Source of the DNA: Candidatus Faecivivens stercoravium
Lineage (GTDB): Bacteria > Bacillota > Clostridia > Oscillospirales > Ruminococcaceae
Direction: 5' to 3'
Length of the DNA: 13,207 nucleotides
Assembly (NCBI GenBank): GCA_018712425.1
Contig: DVHA01000151.1
Location: forward strand, 1 to 13,207
Of the stretch, positions 6,419-11,721 are shown in pieces (the stretch's first letter is position 1; the number at the start of each line of letters is the position of its first letter). The position numbers and the translations under genes were made by a program. The notes beneath the pieces were generated by a model that made no database searches, was not told the DNA's origin, and worked only from the letters and a program-made list of their open reading frames with translations.

Positions 6419-6734
6419 GTGAAATTCGTCCTTCGGACGAGTGAAAAGTGAAATTGCGCTTCGCGCAGTGAAATTTGTCCCTGCGGGACAAGTTAAGGTA
6501 TCGCTTCGCGATGATTGAATAAACTTCCCCGACAGACACTCTAAAACTCTTCCGCCACACCTTCCGGAAAGTCCGGACCCGCTTTTTCCGCTCACCTGCC
6601 AGAAATATTTTAAATCAAAGGCCGCTTTGCGGCCTACCTTCACTCGCCGCAGGCGAATTTCACTGCCCCGCAGGGGCAATTTCACCCTTCACTCGTCCCA
6701 TCGGGACGAATTTCACTGGCGACTGAAAGGAGCC
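6419..6734. repeat. Composite inverted hairpin-array element, copy A3
   Basis: It begins at the base after the radical SAM stop and runs to the ribosome site of the decarboxylase-family gene. Left arm: GTGAAATT at 6419, 6448 and 6468 separates hairpins TCGTCC-TTC-GGACGA (6426-6440), TGCGC-TTC-GCGCA (6455-6467) and TTGTCCC-TGC-GGGACAA (6475-6491). Then GTTAAGGTA, TCGC-TTC-GCGA (6501-6511) and TGATTGAAT follow. The core (about 6520-6608) is unrelated to the other copies except for TTCCGGAA near 6563. Right arm: TTTAAATCAAA, GGCCGC-TTT-GCGGCC (6620-6634), TACCTTCAC, then TCGCC-GCA-GGCGA (6644-6656), TGCCCC-GCA-GGGGCA (6664-6678) and TCGTCCC-ATC-GGGACGA (6693-6709), separated by AATTTCAC. It ends TGGCGACTGAAAGGAGCC. 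Confidence 0.88.
6726..6732 (+). promoter_or_regulatory. Shine-Dalgarno of the decarboxylase-family gene, inside the repeat A3 end
   Basis: AAAGGAG lies 5 bases before ATG 6738 and decides that start over the upstream in-frame extension, which would translate the repeat itself. The surrounding 18 bases are identical to those before the radical SAM gene. Confidence 0.8.
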
Positions 6735-6737
6735 CAA

Positions 6738-8096
6738 ATGACGCCCATTACCGATTTCCTGACCGCCTACGCCCATGCGGGCTTTACCCGCTTCCACATG
6801 CCGGGGCACAAAGGCGCGCCGCCGGAGAGTTTCCCCGCTTTCCTCCGCGCCGCCTGCCCCTATGACCTGACCGAAATCAAAGGCGCCGACGAGCTTTACG
6901 AGCCGGAGGGCATCATCGCCCGGTCGGAGGGATCGGCCGCCGCCCTCTACGGGAGCGGCTGGACAGCCTTTTCGGCCGGCGGCTCGACCCTCTGCATCCT
7001 CACGATGGTGGCCGCCGCCCTCCGGGCCGCCGGAACGCCGGAGGGGGGAGAGGTGATCGCCGCCCGGAACGCCCACCTCTCGTTTGTAAACGCCTGCGTC
7101 CATGTGGGCGCGAAAATCCGCTGGCTGATGCCCCCCTACGACCGGGAAACCGGCCTCTGCCTGCCGGTGACGGCGGGGGAGGTGGCGGCGGCGATGGACG
7201 CCCATCCGGCCGCGAAGGTGGTCTACATCACCAGCCCCGACTACTACGGCGTCCAGGCGGACGTGAAGGGGATTGCCGAGGTTGTCCATGAAAAAGGCGG
7301 CCTGGTGCTCGTCGACAACGCCCACGGCGCCCACCTCACCGCCTTCCCCGGCCGCCACCCGATGGAGGCGGGGGCCGACCTCTGCTGCGACAGCCCCCAT
7401 AAGACCCTGCCGGTGCTGACCGGCGGGAGCCTCCTCCACTGCCGGGCGGGGATGGAAGCGGTTTTCCCGAAGGAATCGGTCAAGCGGCTGATGACCCTCT
7501 ACGGCTCCACCAGCCCCTCCTACCTCATCATGGCCTCGCTGGAACAGGCGGTCAACTGGATGGCGGGGGAGGGGAAGGCCGCCTTCCGGGCGCTGGAAAC
7601 CCGCTGGGAGTCGCTGAAAACAGCCCTTTTGGAAACCGGCCTGCCGCTCCTCTTCCGCGTCACCGACTCGACGAAGATCACGATCGACGCTTTTCAGGCG
7701 GGGTATACGGCCGACGAACTGGCCGAGTCCCTCCGCGCCGCCAAAATGGAGCCGGAGTACGCCGGCGGCGGCAAAGTGGTGCTGATGCTCTCCCCCCAGA
7801 CGCCGGGGCGGGACTATGACCGTTTGCTTTCCTGGGCAAAAACCCTCCCGAAACGCCCGGCCATCCCTTACCCCGACGCCTTCATCGCCCCCGAACCGGC
7901 GATGACCCCGCGGGAAGCCTTCTACCGGGAGAGCGAATTAAAGCCGGTCGCGGAATGCCTGGGGAGAATCGCCGCCGAGACCCGGATTACCTGCCCCCCG
8001 GGGGTGCCGGTGGTGGTGGCCGGAGAAAAAATCGGGGAATCCGAAAAGAAATTGCTCCTAGATAGTGGAATTTTTTCGCTAAATGTGCTAAAATAA
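6738..8096 (+). CDS. Orn/Lys/Arg decarboxylase-family PLP protein (short, YaaO-like)
   Basis: The 452-residue protein belongs to the fold-type I pyridoxal-phosphate decarboxylases of basic amino acids, the short Gram-positive form without the N-terminal wing domain. Visible are FHMPGHKG (19-26), DLTEIKGADEL (43-53), FSAGGSTLC (78-86), TSPDYYGVQAD (165-175), DNAHGAH (193-199) and SPHKTLPVLTGG (219-230). Lys222 should form the Schiff base, Asp193 pairs with the PLP ring nitrogen, and His196 sits in the usual DxAHG motif. It could produce cadaverine, putrescine or agmatine; the substrate cannot be chosen. In Bacillus subtilis a homologue (yaaO) also sits upstream of the tmk-darA-holB block, so this position is conserved. 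ATG 6738 is chosen because it follows AAAGGAG; the 37-codon upstream extension reads through repeat A3. Confidence 0.88.
   Translation: MTPITDFLTAYAHAGFTRFHMPGHKGAPPESFPAFLRAACPYDLTEIKGADELYEPEGIIARSEGSAAALYGSGWTAFSAGGSTLCILTMVAAALRAAGTPEGGEVIAARNAHLSFVNACVHVGAKIRWLMPPYDRETGLCLPVTAGEVAAAMDAHPAAKVVYITSPDYYGVQADVKGIAEVVHEKGGLVLVDNAHGAHLTAFPGRHPMEAGADLCCDSPHKTLPVLTGGSLLHCRAGMEAVFPKESVKRLMTLYGSTSPSYLIMASLEQAVNWMAGEGKAAFRALETRWESLKTALLETGLPLLFRVTDSTKITIDAFQAGYTADELAESLRAAKMEPEYAGGGKVVLMLSPQTPGRDYDRLLSWAKTLPKRPAIPYPDAFIAPEPAMTPREAFYRESELKPVAECLGRIAAETRITCPPGVPVVVAGEKIGESEKKLLLDSGIFSLNVLK
8086..8094 (+). promoter_or_regulatory. Candidate extended -10 promoter for darA-holB
   Basis: TGCTAAAAT overlaps the end of the decarboxylase-family gene, with a weak TGGAAT 17 bases upstream. 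Alternatively TATACT at 8131-8136 could be a -10, but no -35 stands at a proper distance. The darA ribosome site is GAAAGGATG (8146-8154). The assignment is tentative. Confidence 0.35.
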
Positions 8097-8161
8097 AAAT
8101 AAGGTACTGCCGGTGGACAAAACCGGGAAGTATACTCCCTATCCTGAAAGGATGAAACGAT

Positions 8162-8485
8162 ATGAAACTGATTTTCGCGATTGTCAACAGCGACGACTCC
8201 TCTGCCGTATCGGCTGCCCTGACCAAAGAGGGCTATTTTGTCACCAAACTGGCCTCCACCGGCGGCTTCCTGATGTCCGGCAACACCACTTTCCTGACCT
8301 GTACCGAGGAGGAGAAGGTCGACCGCGCCATCGAAATCATCGGCGACCATTCCCGCAAACGGAAACAGTTCGTTTCCTCCTCCGCCGGCTTTGGCATGAA
8401 TACTTACACCGCCCTGCCGGTCGAGGTGACCGTCGGCGGCGCGACCATCATCGTGACCGACGTCGAACGGTTCGAAAAGCTCTGA
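8162..8485 (+). CDS. darA: Cyclic-di-AMP receptor DarA/PstA (YaaQ family)
   Basis: The 107-residue protein is a P-II-like trimeric cyclic-di-AMP receptor, equal in size to Bacillus subtilis DarA (about 109). Diagnostic are MKLIFAIV at the N terminus, TKLASTGGFLMSGNTTFL (28-45), which lies at the nucleotide-binding site in known structures, and the C-terminal LPVEVTVGGATIIVTDVERF (85-104). The B-loop region (63-83) carries KRKQFVSSSAGFGMN. The protein is cytosolic, and its downstream partner is unknown in the family generally. ATG 8162 follows GAAAGGATG. Its stop TGA (8483-8485) overlaps the holB ATG by one base, indicating coupling. In Bacillus, tmk precedes darA and yaaR lies between darA and holB; both are absent here. 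Confidence 0.95.
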   Translation: MKLIFAIVNSDDSSAVSAALTKEGYFVTKLASTGGFLMSGNTTFLTCTEEEKVDRAIEIIGDHSRKRKQFVSSSAGFGMNTYTALPVEVTVGGATIIVTDVERFEKL

Positions 8486-9480
8486 TGCCGGTGATCCGCA
8501 GCTTTGACGGCTTTGCGGGCAACGCCCGCGTCCTGTCGGTGCTGCGGCGGGCCGCGGCGCCGGACGGCCGTTTCCTGCGCCACGCCTACCTCCTCTATGG
8601 GGCGGCAGGCACCGGCAAAAAGACGCTGGCGGCCGTCCTGGCCGCCGCTCTTGTTTGTGAGGGGGAGGGGCGGCCCTGCGGGGAATGCCCCGCCTGCAAA
8701 AAGGCCTTCGGCGCCCTCGGCCACCCGGACATCCTCCGCTTCCGCACCCCCGAGGGGAAGACCCAGTTCCCGGTCGAGCTGGTCCGGAAAGCCAGAGAAG
8801 AAGCCTACGTCCGCCCGACCGAGGGGGACCGGAAGGTCATCATCTTTGAAAACGCCGAGGAGATGAACGCCTCGGCCGCCAACGCCCTTTTAAAGGTGCT
8901 GGAGGAGCCGCCTCCCTACCTCACCTTCATCATCACCTGCGATAACCTCTCCGCCCTCCCCGAGACCGTCCCGTCCCGCTGCGTCCCCTTGGAGCTGCAC
9001 GAGCTGGCCCCCCGCCGGGCGGAGCAGTGGCTATTGCGGGCCTACCCCGATGCCGGCCCGGAAAAACTGGATATGGCGATGCTCTGCGGCGACGGCAACC
9101 TCGGCCGCTCAATCCGGTACCTGGAGGATGAAAAGGCGGCGGCGGTCTTTGACAGCGCCCTCCAGCTCCTCCGCGCGATGGCGGAGGGGCGGGAATTTGA
9201 CCTGCTCACCGTCCTCTCGCGTTTTGAGGGGGACCGGGCGGGGCTTTTGGAACTGCTCCCGGCGGCCGACCGGATGGCGGGGGCGGCGGCCAGGGCGGCT
9301 TTCCTGCCGGCTGACCGGGTGCCGGCGGCGCTGGCGGCGCGGATTTCCCCGCCAAGGGCCGAGGCGCTCCACCGGCTGGTGACGGATATCCGGGAACGGA
9401 TGCGCGTAAACGTCTCCCAGAGCTTGCTGCTGGGGTACTTCGCCGGGCAGATGAAGCGGATTATGGAAGAGGTATTCTGA
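8485..9480 (+). CDS. holB: DNA polymerase III delta' subunit
   Basis: The 331-residue protein is a clamp-loader AAA+ subunit (HolB), acting with delta and tau/gamma to load the beta clamp during replication. FLRHAYLLYGAAGTGKKTLA (30-49) contains an intact-looking P-loop GAAGTGKKT (39-47). A zinc-binding set follows, Cys58, Cys65, Cys68 and Cys71 (CGECPAC). FENAEEMNASAANALLKVLE (121-140) is the degenerate Walker B and following helix, and SRC (164-166) is the clamp-loader arginine-finger motif. E. coli delta' has a non-functional P-loop, so the near-consensus loop here is of some interest. ATG 8485 overlaps the darA stop by one base (TGATG) and starts the conserved N terminus; the longer in-frame extension to 8113 runs in another frame through darA and is rejected. 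Confidence 0.93.
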   Translation: MPVIRSFDGFAGNARVLSVLRRAAAPDGRFLRHAYLLYGAAGTGKKTLAAVLAAALVCEGEGRPCGECPACKKAFGALGHPDILRFRTPEGKTQFPVELVRKAREEAYVRPTEGDRKVIIFENAEEMNASAANALLKVLEEPPPYLTFIITCDNLSALPETVPSRCVPLELHELAPRRAEQWLLRAYPDAGPEKLDMAMLCGDGNLGRSIRYLEDEKAAAVFDSALQLLRAMAEGREFDLLTVLSRFEGDRAGLLELLPAADRMAGAAARAAFLPADRVPAALAARISPPRAEALHRLVTDIRERMRVNVSQSLLLGYFAGQMKRIMEEVF

Positions 9481-9657
9481 AGAAGAACGGGGCGTTCTTC
9501 TGAAATGAATAATGAATATTGAAGAATGATGGATTGAAATGCTGCGTATTTCTCCATTTAGAATTCATTCGATCTGTGACTGCGTTTCTGGATGCGCACT
9601 GGTAAACCCCATGTCCGGCGCTGAAACCCGATTTGCGCACCACGGGGCGAAGCAAAA
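9481..9657. other. Non-coding spacer after holB with a 9-bp hairpin
   Basis: The base after the holB stop starts a perfect hairpin AGAAGAACG (9481-9489), GGG loop, CGTTCTTCT (9493-9501). It has no T-run, so it is not a convincing terminator. The rest, to about 9600, is AT-rich for this window and contains no recognisable gene or promoter. CCGGCGCTG near 9616 may be a diverged remnant of the family B left end. Confidence 0.5.
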
Positions 9658-9846
9658 AATTTAGGATCCAGCCCTTTTTAAATGGGCTCAGGTTTTGCTA
9701 CGCAAAACCGGACGAATTACTTGTAATTCGTCGCGAGAACTAAAGGAAGGAGCAGAGCTCCTTGGCAGGCACCCACCTCCTGTACTTCCGAAGCTGACCA
9801 CGGCTTCGCCGCCCGAAACGAAGCGTGCGCAGCACCTAAAAAATAA
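9658..9846. repeat. Family B structured repeat, copy B2
   Basis: TTTAGGATCCAGCCC begins near 9660 and leads to an imperfect version of the family hairpin, AGCCC (9670-9674) / GGGCT (9684-9688). Three hairpins follow: GGTTTTGC-TAC-GCAAAACC (9691-9709), GACGAATTAC-TT-GTAATTCGTC (9711-9732) and AAGGAG-CAGAG-CTCCTT (9747-9763). The right end (TACTTCCGAAGCTG, CCACGGCTTCGCCGC, GAAGCGTGCGCAGCACC, AAAAAAT) is nearly identical to copy B3. It ends 36 bases before ricT. Confidence 0.7.
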
Positions 9847-9881
9847 TCAAAAATAAGCAAATAAACGATGAAAGGAACCCT

Positions 9882-10757
9882 ATGACCGAAATCATTGGCG
9901 TCCGGTTTAAAAATGCCGGCAAAACCTACTTTTTCTCACCCGGCGGGCAGAAGCTGTCGCCCGGGGACCGAGTGATTGTCGAAACAGCCCGGGGGATCGA
10001 GTGCGGCAGCGTCGCAATCCCGAACCGGCTGATCGACGACGGGCAGATCATCGCGCCCTTAAAGGGCATCATCCGCCGGGCGGATGAGCAGGACCTCCAG
10101 GTGGTCGAGGAGAACGCCCGGAAGGAGAAGGAAGCCTTCAAGGTCTGCCAGCAGCGGATCGCCGCCCGGGGGCTGGAGATGCACCTCGTAGACGTCGAAT
10201 ACACCTTCGATGGCAACAAGATCCTCTTCTACTTCACCGCCGACGGGCGGGTCGACTTCCGCGAGCTGGTCAAGGACCTGGCGGGGGTCTTCCGCACCCG
10301 GATCGAGCTGCGGCAGATCGGCGTCCGGGACGAGTCGAAGATGCTGGGGGGGCTGGGCATCTGCGGGCGGCCGTTCTGCTGCTCGACCTTCCTCGGCGAC
10401 TTCCAGCCGGTGTCGATCAAGATGGCCAAGGAGCAGAACCTTTCCCTCAACCCCACCAAAATCTCCGGCACCTGCGGGCGGCTGATGTGCTGCCTCAAAT
10501 ATGAGCAGGCCGCCTACGAGGACCTCATCCGCACCACCCCGAAGGTGGGCGCCGCCGTCGTCACCTCCGACGGCCCCGGCGTTGTTACCGAGGTGGCGCT
10601 GATCCAGGGGCTTTTGAAGGTGCAGCTGGAGGCAAACCCCGACGCCGCTCCGTCGGTCTACCCCCGGGAGTCGGTCAAATGGGGCCGGGACCTTGCCCGC
10701 GGCCGCCGCGGGAAGGGGGAGAAGGGGGAACGCCCCGCCGACGGCAGGCGGAACTGA
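9882..10757 (+). CDS. ricT: PSP1-domain protein RicT (YaaT)
   Basis: The 291-residue protein is a PSP1/RicT family member. In Bacillus subtilis, RicT acts with RicA and RicF in an Fe-S-containing complex that stimulates RNase Y-dependent mRNA processing and affects competence, sporulation and biofilm formation. The characteristic cysteine motifs are both present: ICGRPFCC (Cys161, Cys166, Cys167) and TCGRLMCCLKYE (Cys198, Cys203, Cys204). VRFKNAGKTYFF (7-18) and VDVEYTFDGNKILFYFTADG (103-122) belong to the conserved PSP1 core. The last ~25 residues are basic and Gly/Arg-rich. ATG 9882 follows AAAGGAA (9871-9877). It lies downstream of holB as in Bacillus, but is separated by about 400 bases containing repeat B2. 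RicA and RicF are not in the window, so the partner complex is inferred. Confidence 0.93.
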   Translation: MTEIIGVRFKNAGKTYFFSPGGQKLSPGDRVIVETARGIECGSVAIPNRLIDDGQIIAPLKGIIRRADEQDLQVVEENARKEKEAFKVCQQRIAARGLEMHLVDVEYTFDGNKILFYFTADGRVDFRELVKDLAGVFRTRIELRQIGVRDESKMLGGLGICGRPFCCSTFLGDFQPVSIKMAKEQNLSLNPTKISGTCGRLMCCLKYEQAAYEDLIRTTPKVGAAVVTSDGPGVVTEVALIQGLLKVQLEANPDAAPSVYPRESVKWGRDLARGRRGKGEKGERPADGRRN

Positions 10758-10763
10758 CGCCCG

Positions 10764-10950
10764 GAACCGGCGCTGGCGCTGCCGTCACCATGGACGTGCG
10801 GCATCAGAAGTTTAGGATCGACCCCTTTTTAAAGGGGTCGCGGGAGTGGAGAGGGCAGAGCCCTTTCCCAGGCGGCCAGTCCCCGTACTTCCGAAGCTGT
10901 CCACGGCTTCGCCGCTGATAATGAAGCGTGCGCAGCACCCAAAAAATGAT
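10764..10950. repeat. Family B structured repeat, copy B3
   Basis: It begins 6 bases after the ricT stop with the 25-base left end shared with B1. It then has AGAAGTTTAGGATC and the hairpin CGACCCCTTT-TT-AAAGGGGTCG (10819-10840). That hairpin has the same size and position as in B1, with both strands changed so that pairing is kept. GCGGGAGTGGAGAGGGC follows as in B1, and the right half (TACTTCCGAAGCTG through GCAGCACCCAAAAAAT) matches B2. It therefore links the B1 and B2 halves and looks like the basic form of the family. Confidence 0.78.
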
Positions 10951-11029
10951 TCAGAAAAGATTTTCTCAGCGCTGTGAGGGTGGCTCCGGCAGAAAAACCC
11001 CCTGATTTGGTTTTTTTCAAAAAAAGCCC

Positions 11030-11058
11030 TTGCTTTTTGCCGCCAAAACTGTTACAAT
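11030..11058 (+). promoter_or_regulatory. Ferredoxin promoter
   Basis: TTGCTT (11030-11035) and TACAAT (11053-11058) stand 17 bases apart, and TG before the -10 makes it extended. This is the best sigma-A-type promoter in the window. Transcription should start near 11065, leaving a leader of about 26 bases that contains AAGGAGGTG. Confidence 0.78.
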
Positions 11059-11072
11059 AAAGGCATACCAAT

Positions 11073-11080
11073 AAGGAGGT
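11073..11080 (+). promoter_or_regulatory. Ferredoxin ribosome binding site
   Basis: AAGGAGGT is near-perfectly complementary to the 16S rRNA end and lies 10 bases before ATG 11091. It overlaps the in-frame GTG at 11079, which is therefore not the start. Confidence 0.8.
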
Positions 11081-11090
11081 GTATTTGACC

Positions 11091-11261
11091 ATGGCATATA
11101 AGATTTCTGATGAATGCATCGCTTGCGGCGCCTGCGCGGCAGAATGCCCCGTCAGCGCGATCTCTGAGGGCGACGGCAAATACGTCATCGATGCGGATAC
11201 CTGCATCGAGTGCGGCGCATGTGCTGGCGTATGTCCCGTTGGTGCTCCCAGCGCGGAATGA
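11091..11261 (+). CDS. 2[4Fe-4S] clostridial-type ferredoxin
   Basis: The 56-residue protein is a classic small clostridial ferredoxin, a cytosolic low-potential electron carrier for enzymes such as pyruvate:ferredoxin oxidoreductase and hydrogenase. Two CxxCxxCxxxCP motifs are complete: Cys9, Cys12, Cys15, Cys19 (CIACGACAAECP) and Cys38, Cys41, Cys44, Cys48 (CIECGACAGVCP). The start is ATG 11091 because GTG 11079 lies within the ribosome site and the family begins MAY(K/V)I. It stands alone between a strong promoter and a terminator, as expected for an abundant protein, and its codons look less GC3-biased than those of its neighbours. It could serve the radical SAM enzyme or the Fe-S aldo/keto reductase in this window, but a general role is likelier. 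Confidence 0.96.
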   Translation: MAYKISDECIACGACAAECPVSAISEGDGKYVIDADTCIECGACAGVCPVGAPSAE

Positions 11262-11278
11262 TCCTTGCAGCAATGCAA

Positions 11279-11314
11279 AAAAGGCTTCGCCAGACCGGCG
11301 GGGCCTTTTCTTTT
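11279..11314 (+). terminator. Rho-independent terminator of the ferredoxin gene
   Basis: A 13-bp stem AAAAGGCTTCGCC (11279-11291) / GGCGGGGCCTTTT (11297-11309), including two G-T wobbles, closes the loop AGACC and is followed by CTTTT. It begins 17 bases after the stop codon. Confidence 0.9.
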
Positions 11315-11393
11315 GCCCCTGGCGCGGCGGTTGGCGCGGGGAAGGCGAGGCTTTCCTTGCTTTTCCGGTAAGGCTGTGAGAGGTGCACGCGCC

Positions 11394-11464
11394 AAAGCCT
11401 CCCTCTCCGAGGGAGGTGGCGCGGAGTGGCGGAAGGAGTCGGTATCCCGGCGGAGCGGGATACC
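11394..11464. repeat. Intergenic hairpin repeat (AAAGCCTCCCTC type)
   Basis: AAAGCCTCCCTC starts the hairpin CCTCCCTC-TCC-GAGGGAGG (11398-11416). GTGGCGCGGAGTGGCGGAAGGAGTC follows, then a second hairpin GGTATCCC-GGCGGAGC-GGGATACC (11441-11464). From memory, similar sequences (a CCTCCCTC hairpin, a GTGGC linker and a GGAGGGAGTC-like end) are scattered through the intergenic regions of gut Oscillospiraceae and relatives. The stretch 11315-11393 before it holds nothing I recognise. Confidence 0.55.
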
Positions 11465-11498
11465 GTAAAACCCCGTTTTGGAGCATTGAATGATTGTT

Positions 11499-11581
11499 TC
11501 GCTGCCCTTATGGCAGCGACAAAGTTTCACTTTGATGGACCAAGTTTCACTTGGATGGACCAGGACCCTCGCGGGCCCTGG
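11499..11581. repeat. Hairpin array with ATGGAC spacers
   Basis: Four hairpins stand in a row: TCGCTGCC-CTTAT-GGCAGCGA (11499-11519), CAAAG-TTTCA-CTTTG (11520-11534), CCAAG-TTTCA-CTTGG (11540-11554) and CCAGGACCC-TCGC-GGGCCCTGG (11560-11581, one mismatch). ATGGAC separates the second, third and fourth (11535-11540, 11555-11560), giving a 20-base period. The design resembles family A arms but with a different spacer. Confidence 0.7.
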
Positions 11582-11624
11582 ACCCGCAGCCCGACGCGGC
11601 CGTGTCACCCGCCCCGCACGCGTG

Positions 11625-11648
11625 AGACCGGCCGTGGGAGGCCGGTCT
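11625..11648. other. GC-rich hairpin upstream of the aldo/keto reductase
   Basis: AGACCGGCC (11625-11633) and GGCCGGTCT (11640-11648) form a perfect 9-bp stem with loop GTGGGA. No T-run follows, so it is not called a terminator. Nothing else recognisable lies between here and the ribosome site AAAGGAGA (11705-11712). Confidence 0.55.
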
Positions 11649-11721
11649 TCGGAAGCCGTCCGGCCGCTTGGGAAGTTAAATCGACAGAAACCCACTGACG
11701 CCCTAAAGGAGAAATGTCCCT

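Noticed and set aside
6627..6737. N-terminal extension of the decarboxylase-family protein
   Set aside because: It encodes the right arm of repeat A3. ATG 6738 has the Shine-Dalgarno sequence and begins the conserved protein.
8113..8484. Longer holB start in front of ATG 8485
   Set aside because: The extension runs through darA in another frame and has no delta' homology; TGATG coupling at 8483-8487 supports the short form.
9481..9501. Terminator after holB
   Set aside because: The 9-bp hairpin is perfect but no T-run follows, so termination is not supported.
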